Shown piece by piece: positions 1 to 9,412 of a DNA stretch of 38,926 nt. A model generated the notes under the pieces. That model saw nothing but the letters and a program-made list of their open reading frames with translations. It had not been told where the DNA came from and did no database searches. The DNA lies in assembly GCA_018970765.1 (NCBI GenBank), contig JAGWVT010000023.1:1-38926 (forward strand). The letters run 5' to 3'. This DNA comes from Actinomycetales bacterium. Lineage in GTDB: Bacteria; Actinomycetota; Actinomycetes; S36-B12. Position 1 is the stretch's first letter. Every line of letters begins with the position of its first letter. The position numbers and the translations under genes are program-made.

Positions 1-1701
1 GTCCAGGATCGTCAGCCGCGCATCGCGGGCCTGCGTCAACGCAGCTGCCAGCACCGACGCCGGAATGCCGTCCAACTTGGTGTCCAATTGCAGCGCGGTG
101 ACGAATTGTCGAGTCCCGGCAACCTTGAAGTCCATATCTCCAAAAGCATCTTCCGCACCGAGAATGTCAGTGAGTGCGACGTACTCGGTTCGGCCGTCGA
201 TCTCGCCAGAGATCAGGCCCATGGCGATACCCGCCACCGGTGCCTTGAGTGGTACGCCTGCATTGAGTAGTGACATCGTGGATGCGCAGACTGACCCCAT
301 CGAGGTCGAGCCATTGGAGCCCAGCGCCTCGGACACCTGACGAATCGCGTACGGGAACTCCTCACGCGTGGGGAGCACCGGCACGAGAGCGCGCTCGGCG
401 AGCGCGCCGTGACCGATCTCGCGACGCTTCGGTGATCCCACGCGCCCGGTTTCACCGGTCGAGTAAGGCGGGAAGTTGTAGTTATGCATGTAGCGCTTGC
501 GAGTCACCGGATTCAGGGTGTCCAGCTGTTGCTCCATGCGCAGCATGTTCAGGGTTGTCACACCCAGAATCTGCGTCTCACCACGCTCGAAGAGGGCAGA
601 GCCGTGCACCCGCGGGATCACGTCGACCTCGGCACTGAGCGTTCGGATATCCGTCAGGCCGCGACCGTCGATACGCACCTTGTCGCGCAGGACACGGTCG
701 CGTACGAGCTTCTTGGTAACTGAGCGCACTGCCGCGGAGAGTTCCTTGTCACGACCCTCGAACTGCGACCCGAGTTGTGCCATGACACTGGCCTTGATGT
801 CGTCCAGGCGTGCCTCTCGGTCGGCCTTGCTAACGATCGTCAATGCCTGACGCAGGTCGTCAGCGGCGGCCGCCGACACTGCCTCATAAGCGTCGTCCTG
901 ATAGTCGAGGAACACTGGGAATTCGCCGACCGGCTTTGCGGCCTTCGCAGCAAGCGCTGCCTGTGCATCGCAGAGCGCCTTAATGAAGGGCTTAGCAGCC
1001 TCTAGACCCTGGGCGACAACCTCCTCGGTCGGCGCGACAGCACCCCCGGCTACCAGTTCAACTGTCTGCTCGGTGGCTTCAGCTTCGACCATCATGATGG
1101 CGACGTCATCGCCCACCACGCGCCCAGCGACGACCATGTCGAACACTGCACGCTCAAGCAGGTCATGAGTCGGGAAGCAGACCCACTGTCCATCGATGAG
1201 CGCCACTCGCACGCCACCAATGGGGCCGCTGAAGGGCAGGCCGGCGATCTGCGTGGAAGCACTGGCGGCGTTGATGGCGATCACGTCGTAGAGGTCATTG
1301 GGGTTCAACGCGAGCACTGTCACCACGATCTGCACCTCATTGCGCAGACCCTTGACGAAACTGGGGCGCAGGGGACGGTCGATGAGCCGACAGGTCAGGA
1401 TCGCATCCTCACCGGGGCGGCCCTCTCGACGAAAGAACGAGCCGGGGATCCTGCCGACGGCATACATGCGTTCTTCGACGTCCACCGTGAGTGGGAAAAA
1501 GTCGAATTGGTCCTTCGGGGATCGCGATGCGGTTGTCGCGGACAGCAGCATGGTCTCGTCGTCCAGGACCGCAATAACCGAGCCTGCGGCCTGCCGAGCC
1601 AACCGGCCCGTTTCGAATCGCACCCGACGGGTGCCGAATGTGCCGTTATCGATCACGGCTTCTGCGGTAAATGTGTTTTCCGCATTTTCTGCTTGTTGCA
1701 T
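1..1701 (-). CDS. pnp: Polyribonucleotide nucleotidyltransferase (PNPase), 3' end cut by window edge
   Basis: PNPase degrades RNA 3'->5' by phosphorolysis in the cytoplasm and also adds heteropolymeric tails. The first 567 codons are present; the usual protein is about 720-770 residues. The first RNase PH domain carries [10 protein letters not shown] at residues 89-98. The alpha-helical linker lies around 220-330. The second RNase PH domain starts near DGRGLTDIR (345-353) and contains FERGETQ (371-377), [10 protein letters not shown] (461-470) and the catalytic [10 protein letters not shown] (521-530). The KH and S1 RNA-binding domains would lie beyond position 1 and are not seen. The ATG start at 1701 has a strong GAGGAGG ribosome-binding site ten bases upstream. 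It follows rpsO by about 150 bases, the order found in most bacteria. Identification is very secure. Confidence 0.97.
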   Translation of the reverse strand, partial: MQQAENAENTFTAEAVIDNGTFGTRRVRFETGRLARQAAGSVIAVLDDETMLLSATTASRSPKDQFDFFPLTVDVEERMYAVGRIPGSFFRREGRPGEDAILTCRLIDRPLRPSFVKGLRNEVQIVVTVLALNPNDLYDVIAINAASASTQIAGLPFSGPIGGVRVALIDGQWVCFPTHDLLERAVFDMVVAGRVVGDDVAIMMVEAEATEQTVELVAGGAVAPTEEVVAQGLEAAKPFIKALCDAQAALAAKAAKPVGEFPVFLDYQDDAYEAVSAAAADDLRQALTIVSKADREARLDDIKASVMAQLGSQFEGRDKELSAAVRSVTKKLVRDRVLRDKVRIDGRGLTDIRTLSAEVDVIPRVHGSALFERGETQILGVTTLNMLRMEQQLDTLNPVTRKRYMHNYNFPPYSTGETGRVGSPKRREIGHGALAERALVPVLPTREEFPYAIRQVSEALGSNGSTSMGSVCASTMSLLNAGVPLKAPVAGIAMGLISGEIDGRTEYVALTDILGAEDAFGDMDFKVAGTRQFVTALQLDTKLDGIPASVLAAALTQARDARLTILD

Positions 1702-1769
1702 CTGTTTCGTGCCTCCTCGCACATCGTGGAGCGCACGCGAACCAGAGCCGAGCCGGTCTTCGATCGAGG

Positions 1770-1790
1770 CTCCCGGGAAGGTCCCGGGAG
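1770..1790 (-). terminator. rpsO-pnp intergenic hairpin
   Basis: An 8-bp perfect stem (CTCCCGGG / CCCGGGAG) closes a 5-base loop between rpsO and pnp. No T-run follows it on the minus strand, so it is not a textbook intrinsic terminator. In E. coli the rpsO-pnp spacer contains RNase-processed stem-loops that control pnp. A partial terminator or a processing site are both reasonable readings here. Confidence 0.5.
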
Positions 1791-1852
1791 TCACTACCGA
1801 GGACCGACGTCACGGCCTCGGGCAAGCGCTCCGGCTTGCTTCCGTCGAACCC

Positions 1853-2122
1853 CTAGCGGCGAATGCCCAGGCGTTCGATGATCGCGCGGTACCGCGCGAT
1901 ATCAGTCTTCACCAGGTACTGCAGGAGCCGCCGCCGCTGACCCACGAGGATCAGCAGGCCACGGCGACTGTGGTGGTCGTGCTTGTGAGCCTTCAGGTGT
2001 TCGGTGAGATCGCTGATGCGCTTGCTGAGCAGCGCGATCTGCACCTCGGGAGACCCGGTGTCCCCGGGCTTGGTGCCGTACTCGGCGATGATGGCGGCCT
2101 TAGTGGCGCTGTCTAATGACAT
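1853..2122 (-). CDS. rpsO: 30S ribosomal protein S15
   Basis: S15 is a primary binder of the central domain of 16S rRNA in the small subunit. The 89-residue length is exactly the family norm. The sequence has the typical N-terminal [14 protein letters not shown] segment (residues 20-33), the [15 protein letters not shown] segment (42-56), and the C-terminal [12 protein letters not shown] region. The start is ATG at 2122, preceded by GGAAGGACACC. It lies between ribF (104 bases upstream) and pnp. The upstream gap holds several stem-loops that could serve autogenous regulation. Identification is secure. Confidence 0.98.
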   Translation of the reverse strand: MSLDSATKAAIIAEYGTKPGDTGSPEVQIALLSKRISDLTEHLKAHKHDHHSRRGLLILVGQRRRLLQYLVKTDIARYRAIIERLGIRR

Positions 2123-2226
2123 GGTGTCCTTCCGGGCGCGTCAGGCGGCATCGGTGATGCCGGTCGAGAGGTCACGTACCTCCGGGCGCCCGCCCCGAGG
2201 CCGTCTAGAGCAGGGTACCAGCCACC
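2123..2226 (-). promoter_or_regulatory. Structured rpsO leader (candidate S15 autoregulatory region)
   Basis: The 104-base gap between ribF and rpsO contains three inverted repeats in the rpsO leader direction. One is a 7-bp stem at 2146-2162 (CGGCATC/GATGCCG, 3-base loop). The second is a 5-bp stem at 2168-2182 (GAGGT/ACCTC). The third is the palindrome GGGCGCCC at 2184-2191. A TGG-TACCCT sequence, reading on the minus strand at 2212-2220, resembles an extended -10 box, but no clear -35 is seen. S15 binds its own leader mRNA in several phyla, in structurally different ways. Autoregulation here is inference. Confidence 0.35.
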
Positions 2227-3141
2227 TCAGGGCCGCTGCGCCAGCAGGACCCGGCATTCAGCGACGTCCTGGTGCATGCGGTCAATCAGCGCATCGGTGG
2301 ATTCGAAGACCGCCTGACCGCGAATACGGCCCACGAAGTCCAAGCCGAGTACTCGGCCGTAGAGATCAAGATCGTCCCGATCCAGGACGTAGGCCTCCAC
2401 GGTGCGATGCTGCCCGTCGAACTGCGGGTTGGTACCGATTGAGACTGCCGCGGGGTGACGCTGAGATCCGTCCACCAAGTATGCGGCGTAGACGCCGTCA
2501 GCGGGTATCAGCAGTCCGTCAACCACGTCGAGGTTGGCCGTGGGAAAACCCATCTCACGGCCGCGACGCTCCCCTGTCACCACGACACCGGTCAGTCGAA
2601 ATGGTCGCAATAAGGCAACAGCCGCTTGTTCGACGTTGCCATCCCGGAGAAGTCCACGGATCACGGAAGAGGACCACACCCCTTCGGGAGCCGCAGCCAG
2701 CGACACGGCTGTGACGTCGAAACCCCAGAGCCGACCCAGGTCGCGCAGCGTCTGCACCGTGCCTGCAGCACCCGCACCGAAGCGAAAGTTCTCACCAACG
2801 ATCACATGGCCGGCCTGCCAGGTCCCTACGAGAACTCGCTCGACGAACGCTTCCGGCGTGGTGTGCGCCAGTTCCTGATCGAAGTGCAGGACGACGACCT
2901 CGTCGGCACCGCAGGCCCGCAGCAGAGCAACCCGTTCCGGCAAGGTCGCCAGGGCAGGCACCGGCTGCCCATTGACCACGGAACGGGGATGTGGATCGAA
3001 GGTGAGGACGGTGAGCGGCAGGTTGTGCTCGAGTGCCTGTTCGCGGGCACGTGCGATCAGGTGACGATGCCCACGATGAACGCCGTCGAACACCCCGACG
3101 CTTATCGCACGTCGGTTCGTCATCTGATCCGGATCAGGCAC
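2227..3141 (-). CDS. ribF: Bifunctional riboflavin kinase / FMN adenylyltransferase
   Basis: It makes FMN from riboflavin and then FAD from FMN, using ATP, in the cytoplasm. The N-terminal nucleotidyltransferase domain shows GVFDGVHRGH at residues 16-25 (the HxGH-type signature) and FRFGAG at 118-123. The C-terminal flavokinase domain shows GREMGFPTANL at 193-203. The 304-residue length is normal. The longest frame begins with GTG at 3141; an ATG seven codons in (3123) is an alternative, and neither has a convincing ribosome-binding site. It lies 21 bases after truB and is probably translated from the same mRNA as infB-rbfA-truB. This supplier of flavin cofactors also serves the flavin enzyme encoded at 34010-35026. 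Confidence 0.96.
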   Translation of the reverse strand: MPDPDQMTNRRAISVGVFDGVHRGHRHLIARAREQALEHNLPLTVLTFDPHPRSVVNGQPVPALATLPERVALLRACGADEVVVLHFDQELAHTTPEAFVERVLVGTWQAGHVIVGENFRFGAGAAGTVQTLRDLGRLWGFDVTAVSLAAAPEGVWSSSVIRGLLRDGNVEQAAVALLRPFRLTGVVVTGERRGREMGFPTANLDVVDGLLIPADGVYAAYLVDGSQRHPAAVSIGTNPQFDGQHRTVEAYVLDRDDLDLYGRVLGLDFVGRIRGQAVFESTDALIDRMHQDVAECRVLLAQRP

Positions 3142-3162
3142 GGCTGCAGCCTATGCATCCGG

Positions 3163-4095
3163 CTACTGCGAGACCAGGCCCGCATCGACGAACACCACAC
3201 TCGGGTGAAGCTGACGAGTCGTCCCATCACGTTGTTCAACAACGGCGATCAGCGCTCCCGATTCGTCGATTGCGGCCAGCGGTCCGGTACCAGTCCGGGC
3301 CTGCGCGAGAATGCTGCGTCCATGGACCAGATGCGCACGGTCGCTCGTGCTGACTAGGTGGACGGGCAAGCACCGTGCCGCAGCGACGCCGAGCGGCATA
3401 AGGTCCCCGGGCTGAATTGTCGTGAAGTCGTGGGCATCATGGGCATCATCGAGCGTGAAGTCGCCCACTCGGGTCCGGCGTAACGCCCTTAGGTGGGCGA
3501 GCGTTCCCAACTGCAGCCCCAGATCGCGTGCCAGCGCGCGAACATAGGTGCCACTCCCGCAGGCCACTCGTACATCGCAGTCCACGTGGCTCCCCTGCGC
3601 GCTGGGCTCGCCGAGGCGAAGCAGGGTGAACTCATCGACCTGGACCGGTCGCGCGGCGAGCACCACCTCCTCACCTGCTCGGACCCGCGCATAGGCCCGT
3701 TTGCCCTGCACCTTGATGGCGCTGACAGTCGACGGAATCTGCATGATGGCACCAGTGAGCGTGTCCATCGCGGCGCGAAGGCCTGCCTGGTTTACCTGGG
3801 CAATCTCAGCCCTACCGATGACCTCGCCTTCGGCATCCTCAGTACTCGTCGCGACCCCAAATCGAATTGTGGCGAGGTACTCCTTGTTCGCACCGACCAC
3901 ATAGGTCAGCAAGCGCGTGCCGCGACCCACACCGAGCACCAACAGCCCACTGGCCATCGGATCCAACGTTCCAGCATGCCCGACACGGCGGGTGCCCAGG
4001 GCGCGCCGCGCGCGCGCGACAAGATCGTGGGAGGTCATCCCCGTTGGCTTGTCAATGACCAGGAAACCATCCGGCCCCGGGGCCGTTCGGCTCAC
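3163..4095 (-). CDS. truB: tRNA pseudouridine-55 synthase
   Basis: TruB isomerises U55 in the T-loop of tRNAs. The catalytic Asp45 lies in GHAGTLDPMASG (39-50). The N-terminus GFLVIDKPTGMTSHD is the family signature, and KEYLATIRFGVATSTEDAEGEV follows at about 80-101. The length of 310 residues agrees with actinobacterial TruB with its extra C-terminal PUA-like part. Its start overlaps the rbfA stop by four bases, which points to translational coupling. Many actinobacteria carry a DHH-family phosphoesterase gene between rbfA and truB; here there is no room for one. Confidence 0.97.
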   Translation of the reverse strand: MSRTAPGPDGFLVIDKPTGMTSHDLVARARRALGTRRVGHAGTLDPMASGLLVLGVGRGTRLLTYVVGANKEYLATIRFGVATSTEDAEGEVIGRAEIAQVNQAGLRAAMDTLTGAIMQIPSTVSAIKVQGKRAYARVRAGEEVVLAARPVQVDEFTLLRLGEPSAQGSHVDCDVRVACGSGTYVRALARDLGLQLGTLAHLRALRRTRVGDFTLDDAHDAHDFTTIQPGDLMPLGVAAARCLPVHLVSTSDRAHLVHGRSILAQARTGTGPLAAIDESGALIAVVEQRDGTTRQLHPSVVFVDAGLVSQ

Positions 4096-4523
4096 TCCTG
4101 CTCGTCGCGGGGATGCCGATACGGATCGGTCTCCCCCGCGTAGTGCGCGCCCTCAGCGCGTTCATGCACGGCAGCATCGGCCTGCGCGGCTTCACGCAGC
4201 AGTTCCTCCACGTGTCGAGCATTGTCCGGCAGCGCATCCGGGAAGAAAGCCAGTGTCGGCGTGAACTTCACTCCGGTCTGCTTACCTACCTCCGATCGCA
4301 GCAGGCCCTTGGCGGACTCCAAGGCAGCGGCAGTTGCCGCTCGCTCCGCATCGTCGCCGAGCACCGTGTAGAACACGGACGCTTCACGCAGATCAGCAGT
4401 TACCCGCACGTCCGTGATCGTGATGAATCCCAGGCGTGGGTCCTTGATGCGCGTCTCGAGGACCTGGGCCACGATCTCTTTGATTCGATCCGCCAACCGC
4501 CGCTGACGTTCTGGGCTGCTCAT
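4092..4523 (-). CDS. rbfA: Ribosome-binding factor A
   Basis: RbfA is a KH-like protein that helps mature the 5' end of 16S rRNA in the 30S subunit. The 143-residue protein begins with the typical [18 protein letters not shown] segment, followed by [29 protein letters not shown]. The C-terminal part has [21 protein letters not shown]. The last stretch is acidic/polar and variable, as usual. Both ends overlap neighbours by four bases (infB upstream, truB downstream), so the three genes form a tightly coupled translation-factor operon. Confidence 0.96.
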   Translation of the reverse strand: MSSPERQRRLADRIKEIVAQVLETRIKDPRLGFITITDVRVTADLREASVFYTVLGDDAERAATAAALESAKGLLRSEVGKQTGVKFTPTLAFFPDALPDNARHVEELLREAAQADAAVHERAEGAHYAGETDPYRHPRDEQE

Positions 4524-7321
4524 GGCTTCCGCGGCTTTTCACGCATCTCGTAGGTCTCAATGATGTCGTCCAACTTCAAGTCCTGGTACGAGCCCAGGTT
4601 GATGCCGCATTCGAAACCTTCGCGCACCTCGGTGACGTCGTCCTTGAAGCGCCGCAGGGTTGCGATCGACAGGTCGTTTGCCACCACAGCGCCGTCCCGG
4701 ATCAGGCGTGCCTTGGCGTGGCGTCGCATCTCACCGGACTGCACAAGGCATCCGGCAATGGTGCCGAACTTCGACGAACGGAAGATGTCGCGCACCTGCG
4801 CGGTGCCCAACTGCACTTCCTCGAATTCGGGCTTGAGCATGCCGCGCAGGGCCGCCTCGACCTCTTCGATGGCCTGGTAGATGACGCTGTAGAAGCGCAC
4901 ATCCACGCCCTCTTGGGAAGCGAATTCCGCAACCTTGCCCTCGGGTCGGACATTGAAGCCGATGATGACCGCCTTGGAGGCACTGGCCAAGGTGACGTCG
5001 TTCTTTGTGATGGCGCCGACGCCACGGTGGATGACGCGCAGCGAGACTCCCTCGCCGACGTCGAGTTTGACTAGGGCATCTTCCAGTGCTTCAACAGAGC
5101 CGGAGACATCGCCCTTGAGAATGAGCGTGAGTTCAGCGACTTCGCCCTTCTCGATGGAGGCCAGGAAGTCCTCCAGGCTGCGCTTGACGCGACTACGTGC
5201 CAGCAGTGCATTGCGTTCCCGCGCCTGGCGGGTCTGCGCAATCTGGCGGGCTACCCGATCCTCGGGAACCACCAGGAAGGTGTCACCGGCACCGGGCACA
5301 GACGTCAGACCGAGCACCTGGACCGGGTAGGACGGACCGGCGATATCCACCGGGTTGCCTTCGTCATCGAGCATGGCGCGCACCCGACCAAACGCGTCAC
5401 CGGCAACGATTGAGTCGCCCGGGCGCAGTGTGCCGCGCTGTACAAGGACGGTCGCCACTGGACCACGACCGCGGTCGAGGTGGGCTTCGATGGCCACGCC
5501 CTGGGCGTCCTGATCGGGGTTGGCGCGCAGATCCAGCGCCGCGTCGGCCGTGAGCAGAACGGCTTCGAGCAGTTGCTCCAAACCCAGGCCCTGCTTCGCA
5601 GAGACGTCGACGAACATCGTCTCGCCGCCGTACTCCTCAGCGACTAGTCCGTACTCGGTCAACTGGCCGCGAACCTTTGTCGGATCCGCACCTTCCTTAT
5701 CGACCTTGTTGACGGCAACGACGATCGGAACATCGGCAGCTTGAGCGTGGTTCAGCGCCTCGATGGTTTGCGGCTTGACACCGTCATCGGCAGCGACCAC
5801 GAGGATGGCGATGTCGGTGACCTGAGCACCACGCGCACGCATTGCGGTGAAGGCCTCGTGGCCTGGTGTATCGATGAAGGTGATCGGGCGATCGCCATCA
5901 GGCGTATGCGCCTGCACCTGATAGGCACCGATGTGCTGCGTGATACCGCCGGCCTCGCCGCCCACCACATTGGTTCGGCGAATGGCGTCCAAAAGCAAAG
6001 TCTTGCCATGATCAACGTGGCCCATGACGGTGACCACTGGCGGTCGAATGACGAGGTCATCGGAGTCGCCCTCGTCCTGGCCGAACTCGATGTCGAACGA
6101 CTCGAGCAGCTCGCGATCCTCGTCTTCCGGTGAAACGACCTGCACCTCGTAGTTGAGTTCGCTGCCCAGCAGGCGCAAGGTGTCGTCGTCGATCGACTGC
6201 GTGGCCGTGACCATCTCGCCAAGTTCGATGAGCATCTTCACCAGGTCGGCAGGCATCGCATTAATGCGCTCGGCGAAGTCCGTCAGGCTGGCACCCCGCG
6301 GCAGTCTGATGACTTCTCCACTACCGCGATTGACGCGCACTCCACCGATCGTCGGCGCCTGCATGTTGTCGAATTCCTGGCGCTTTGCGCGCTTGGACTT
6401 GCGCCCCCGCGACGGCCGTCCGCCGGGACGACCGAAGGCACCCGCCGTGGTACCGCGACCACCGGGACCACCACGTCCTGGGAAGCCGCCGGGTGCTCCG
6501 CCACCTGGACCACCAGCGCCTGGTCCACCGAACCCACCGCGGCCCGGTCCACGACCCCCAGCCGGCGCACCGGCACCACCCGGGCGCCCCGGCCGGCCCG
6601 CACCACCTGGACCACCAGGCCCACCGGGCCCACCGGGCCCACCGGGTCCACCCGGACGCCCTGGACCACCGGGTCCACCTGGACGTGCCGGTCGCGGCGG
6701 CATGCCGCCCGGAGTCGGGCGGGGCGCGCCGGGAACCCCGGCGCCACGGTTCATGCCAACGTTGCCGGTGAATGGATTGTTGCCCGGCCGCGGAGCGCTC
6801 GGGCGACCCATGCCCGAGCTTGCGCCGAAGGGGTTGTTGCCCGGTCGCGGGCCACCGGGCCGCGGTCCGGCCGGTCGTGGCCCAGCCGGGCGGGGCGGGC
6901 CGTCTGGTGCATTGGGGATGCCCGACAGGCCAGACGCCTCTGCGGCTTGCGCAGCCTGATCGGTTGCTGCCACGGGCTCAACACGCGCAGCCGCACCTGG
7001 CTCGCCCGCAGTCTCGACGGCAGGGGTGGTCGCCACATCTGGAGTGCTCAAGCCAGCTTCGGCGACGCCGGCTTGGGGCGCGGTCTGATCGGGCGTTTCG
7101 CCTGCGGTGGGCGGACTGGCCTTGGTTGCTTTGGTGGCACGTTTCGTCGGCGCCTTCGGCGGGGCCGGCGGCATGGCCTCACGCAGTCGCCGAGCGACCG
7201 GGGCCTCAATTGTGGACGATGCAGACTTCACATACTCACCGAGATCGGCGAGCTTGGCCAGCACCGTCTTACTGTCTACACCGAGCTCTTTCGCGAGCTC
7301 GTGCACCCGAACCTTTGACAC
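4520..7321 (-). CDS. infB: Translation initiation factor IF-2
   Basis: IF-2 is the GTPase that brings fMet-tRNA to the 30S subunit and drives subunit joining. I chose the GTG at 7321 (933 residues) because the family begins with a short stretch before [13 protein letters not shown]; the same frame is open up to a GTG at 7354. The N-terminal IF2N helix domain is followed by an Ala/Pro/Gly/Arg-rich linker. The conserved part then has P-loop GHVDHGKT (about 434-441), DTPGHEAF, and NKVDKEGAD, followed by domains II-IV and the C-terminal fMet-tRNA-binding domain. The actinobacterial-type linker is unusually glycine-rich (GGPGGP repeats). It overlaps rbfA by four bases. Confidence 0.97.
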   Translation of the reverse strand: MSKVRVHELAKELGVDSKTVLAKLADLGEYVKSASSTIEAPVARRLREAMPPAPPKAPTKRATKATKASPPTAGETPDQTAPQAGVAEAGLSTPDVATTPAVETAGEPGAAARVEPVAATDQAAQAAEASGLSGIPNAPDGPPRPAGPRPAGPRPGGPRPGNNPFGASSGMGRPSAPRPGNNPFTGNVGMNRGAGVPGAPRPTPGGMPPRPARPGGPGGPGRPGGPGGPGGPGGPGGPGGAGRPGRPGGAGAPAGGRGPGRGGFGGPGAGGPGGGAPGGFPGRGGPGGRGTTAGAFGRPGGRPSRGRKSKRAKRQEFDNMQAPTIGGVRVNRGSGEVIRLPRGASLTDFAERINAMPADLVKMLIELGEMVTATQSIDDDTLRLLGSELNYEVQVVSPEDEDRELLESFDIEFGQDEGDSDDLVIRPPVVTVMGHVDHGKTLLLDAIRRTNVVGGEAGGITQHIGAYQVQAHTPDGDRPITFIDTPGHEAFTAMRARGAQVTDIAILVVAADDGVKPQTIEALNHAQAADVPIVVAVNKVDKEGADPTKVRGQLTEYGLVAEEYGGETMFVDVSAKQGLGLEQLLEAVLLTADAALDLRANPDQDAQGVAIEAHLDRGRGPVATVLVQRGTLRPGDSIVAGDAFGRVRAMLDDEGNPVDIAGPSYPVQVLGLTSVPGAGDTFLVVPEDRVARQIAQTRQARERNALLARSRVKRSLEDFLASIEKGEVAELTLILKGDVSGSVEALEDALVKLDVGEGVSLRVIHRGVGAITKNDVTLASASKAVIIGFNVRPEGKVAEFASQEGVDVRFYSVIYQAIEEVEAALRGMLKPEFEEVQLGTAQVRDIFRSSKFGTIAGCLVQSGEMRRHAKARLIRDGAVVANDLSIATLRRFKDDVTEVREGFECGINLGSYQDLKLDDIIETYEMREKPRKP
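6407..6904 (-). repeat. GGPGGP-type low-complexity tract inside infB
   Basis: This part of the IF-2 linker consists of near-tandem Gly-Pro and Gly-Arg-Pro triplets, densest between 6455 and 6685. At DNA level it is a run of short GGNCC(A/T)-like units. It is coding, in frame, and typical of actinobacterial IF-2 linkers, though long. It explains the long proline-rich open frame on the opposite strand, which is not a gene. Confidence 0.85.
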
Positions 7322-7443
7322 CACTCTCCAGTCTTGGTCCAGGTGCTCACGCACCGGACCGTCAGTGCGAACGACGCATGACTGCTGTCATTTCAGCGCG
7401 TTCATCGGGGGCTCGTCCTCATGACTCTCCCGCTCGACGGTGT

Positions 7444-7467
7444 CGGTGCCGGCGGTTGCCCGCACCG
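7444..7467 (-). terminator. Stem-loop between ylxR and infB
   Basis: Six bases after the ylxR stop, CGGTGC..GCACCG pairs, with an inner GGC/GCC stem across one C.C mismatch and a GGTT loop. There is no U-tract. It could be a weak terminator or attenuator in the roughly 150-base spacer before infB, or an RNA-processing site. The remaining spacer shows only very short frames and no other clear signal. Confidence 0.4.
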
Positions 7468-7472
7468 TTCGT

Positions 7473-7790
7473 TCATTCGTCGTCTTCGCTGGCCGCGAGC
7501 ATGTCTCGCAGCAGCGAATCGTCCAAGGCTCCGGCGACGCGCAATGCACGTGTCCAGGCCCGCCTGCGCAGGGCGAGGTCCAGACATCCAACCTGTAGGT
7601 GGATGTACGCACCCCGTCCGGCCAGTCGATGCTGGGGGTCGGGGATGACGCTGACGTCACCGGCCACAACCCGAAGCAACTCGGACGCGGCTGCCCGGGC
7701 CCGACAGCCGACACAGGTGCGTACCGGCCCGGTCCAGGCGACCGAGCCAGAGCCTACCGCGCCCGAGCGCGCCGTCGTTCCAACCTTCAC
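7473..7790 (-). CDS. ylxR: YlxR family RNA-binding protein (DUF448)
   Basis: The fold is a small nucleic-acid-binding domain always found between nusA and infB; in some bacteria it influences RNase P or transcription. The family signature PVRTCVGCRARAAASELLRVV is present, followed by GRGAYIHLQVGCLDLALRRRAWTRAL. I place the start at GTG 7790 (105 residues), just after the nusA stop. The open frame extends to a TTG at 7868 inside nusA, but that extension has no support. Position and motif make the family assignment secure; the exact start is not. Confidence 0.9.
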   Translation of the reverse strand: MKVGTTARSGAVGSGSVAWTGPVRTCVGCRARAAASELLRVVAGDVSVIPDPQHRLAGRGAYIHLQVGCLDLALRRRAWTRALRVAGALDDSLLRDMLAASEDDE

Positions 7791-7804
7791 CAGCCCGCTC
7801 AGGG

Positions 7805-8800
7805 CTACGCCTCGGTAGGGGGCGGGACCGGCACCGGCTCGGTATCTGAGCGGATATCGATCCGCCAACCGGTCAGCCGAGCAGCCAACCGGGCATTCTG
7901 CCCCTCACGCCCGATGGCCAGGGACAACTGATAGTCCGGCACGATCACTCGCGCTGAACGGCTGGCGAGGTCGACGACCTCGACCGAACTCACTCGCGCC
8001 GGTGACAGAGCGTGGGCCACCATTTCCGCCGGGTCCTCGCTGTAATCGACAATGTCGATCTTCTCGCCCTGCAGTTCTGACATGACCTGGCGAACCCGCT
8101 GCCCTAGGGGTCCGATGCAGGCACCCTTGGGGTTGACGCCCGGCACCTGTGAGTGAACCGCGATCTTGGTGCGATGACCGGCCTCCCGAGCGACCGCACC
8201 GATCTCGACCGTGCCATCAGCGATCTCCGGCACCTCAAGGGCGAACAGCTCGCGGACCAGATTCGGATGACTGCGGGATACGGTCACGAGCGGTCCTTTA
8301 AACCCCCGGCGGACTGCGGTGACAAGCACCTTGATGCGATCGCCATGCTGGTAGCGCTCGCCGGGGACCTGCTCCTCAGGTGGCAGGGTTGCTTCAACCT
8401 TGCCAAGGTCAATTCGCACCATCCGCGGATTGCTGGATTGCTGAATTACTCCGGAGACTAAATCCCCCTCACGCCCCACGAACTCACTGTGCGTGACCTC
8501 GCCCGTTGCCTCGCGCAACCGCGAGAGCAGCACCTGACGTGCTGTTGTCGCCGCAACGCGTCCGAATCCATCCGGTGTGTCGTCGTACTCGCCGATGATC
8601 GAGCCATCCTCAGCCACCTCGGCGGCCCAGACCGTGACATGCCCGCTCTTGCGGTCCAACTGCACCCGCGCCTGTTCCGTTGATCCGGGTGTCCGCTGAT
8701 AGGCGACGAGGAGTGCCTGCTCAATGCTCGATACCACCAGGTCCAGCGAGAGCCCCTTCTCTCGCACCAGCGCCTTCAACGCCGTCACATCGATATCCAC
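7805..8800 (-). CDS. nusA: Transcription termination/antitermination factor NusA
   Basis: NusA binds RNA polymerase and nascent RNA and modulates pausing, termination and antitermination. The start is GTG 8800, five bases after GGGAGG. This gives the family N-terminus [16 protein letters not shown]; an in-frame GTG at 8806 would overlap that ribosome-binding site. Domains in order are the N-terminal polymerase-binding domain, an S1 domain (near [10 protein letters not shown] to LVTVSRSHP), and two KH domains containing [12 protein letters not shown] and [24 protein letters not shown]. The protein ends soon after KH2 and lacks the acidic repeats of E. coli NusA, as in mycobacteria. It follows rimP by 27 bases. 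Confidence 0.97.
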   Translation of the reverse strand: MDIDVTALKALVREKGLSLDLVVSSIEQALLVAYQRTPGSTEQARVQLDRKSGHVTVWAAEVAEDGSIIGEYDDTPDGFGRVAATTARQVLLSRLREATGEVTHSEFVGREGDLVSGVIQQSSNPRMVRIDLGKVEATLPPEEQVPGERYQHGDRIKVLVTAVRRGFKGPLVTVSRSHPNLVRELFALEVPEIADGTVEIGAVAREAGHRTKIAVHSQVPGVNPKGACIGPLGQRVRQVMSELQGEKIDIVDYSEDPAEMVAHALSPARVSSVEVVDLASRSARVIVPDYQLSLAIGREGQNARLAARLTGWRIDIRSDTEPVPVPPPTEA

Positions 8801-8827
8801 GAGCACCTCCCTGCCAATGCGGTTCGA

Positions 8828-9322
8828 TCAATCATCCTGCACATCCGCGTCCGACTGATCTGGCTCACGAGCACCGAATTCAACCTGCACCACCGCGCGG
8901 CGAATCTCACTTAGCGGTACCCGTGAAGGCGCAGTTCCCACTGCCAACACCACACTGTCCGCAGCGACCTCGGTGGGTCGCCCTTCGATCGTCTCACCGC
9001 TGACCAGGTCCACGCGGACAAGTCGACCCGTCGCCCGCCGCCAGTGGGTGGGCGTGGTGAGCGGACGATCAACGCCCGGCGAACTCACCTCGAGTAGATA
9101 GGGACCGACGATGACGTCAGCAAGGGGACCCGCATCAAGGGCCGCTGAGACCACGCGCGTCACGTCGGCAACACATTCCAGGTCGACGCCACCGTCACGG
9201 TCAACGATGACGCGCACGACGGTGCGCCGCCCGGCGCCCTGGACCTGCACCTCTTCCAAGTCGACGCCCAGAGCCTGGACCACCGGGGCCAGGCCGACCT
9301 GCAGATCGGCAGCCGCCGCCAT
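8828..9322 (-). CDS. rimP: Ribosome maturation factor RimP
   Basis: RimP assists late 30S assembly. The ATG at 9322 is preceded by an excellent AAGGAGGTG ribosome-binding site five bases away and gives a normal 164-residue protein. The same frame stays open upstream to 9682, but that stretch is antisense to another gene and is rejected. Typical motifs are DLEEVQVQGAGRRTVVRVIVDRDGGV and LEVSSPGVDRPLTTPTHWRRATGRLVRV. The C-terminus is acidic. It is the first gene of the rimP-nusA-ylxR-infB-rbfA-truB-ribF series and is divergent from the lipoprotein gene at 9413. Confidence 0.95.
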   Translation of the reverse strand: MAAAADLQVGLAPVVQALGVDLEEVQVQGAGRRTVVRVIVDRDGGVDLECVADVTRVVSAALDAGPLADVIVGPYLLEVSSPGVDRPLTTPTHWRRATGRLVRVDLVSGETIEGRPTEVAADSVVLAVGTAPSRVPLSEIRRAVVQVEFGAREPDQSDADVQDD

Positions 9323-9412
9323 GTTCCACCTCCTTGATAGTGGTGACCCTATCCGGGTCTCGTGCACGGCCCGGTCGTCAAGCTCGCCAGATCCACCTGG
9401 CAGGGTGTGCCG
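9323..9412. promoter_or_regulatory. Divergent promoter region rimP / ferritin-like lipoprotein
   Basis: The rimP operon and the 9413-11096 block must start from this 90-base gap or from within the lipoprotein 5' end. On the minus strand TAGGGT (9346-9351) fits the actinobacterial TANNNT -10 pattern about 30 bases before rimP. A TTGACG at 9376-9381 is too far upstream (24 bases) to be its ideal partner. No operator is evident. Confidence 0.3.

Noticed and set aside
6407..6904. CRISPR-like repeated tract
   Set aside because: The units are very short, have no regular spacers and are coding in frame within infB.
6153..6959. Proline-rich 268-codon plus-strand frame
   Set aside because: It is the complement of the Gly/Pro-rich IF-2 linker; the repeats explain its composition.
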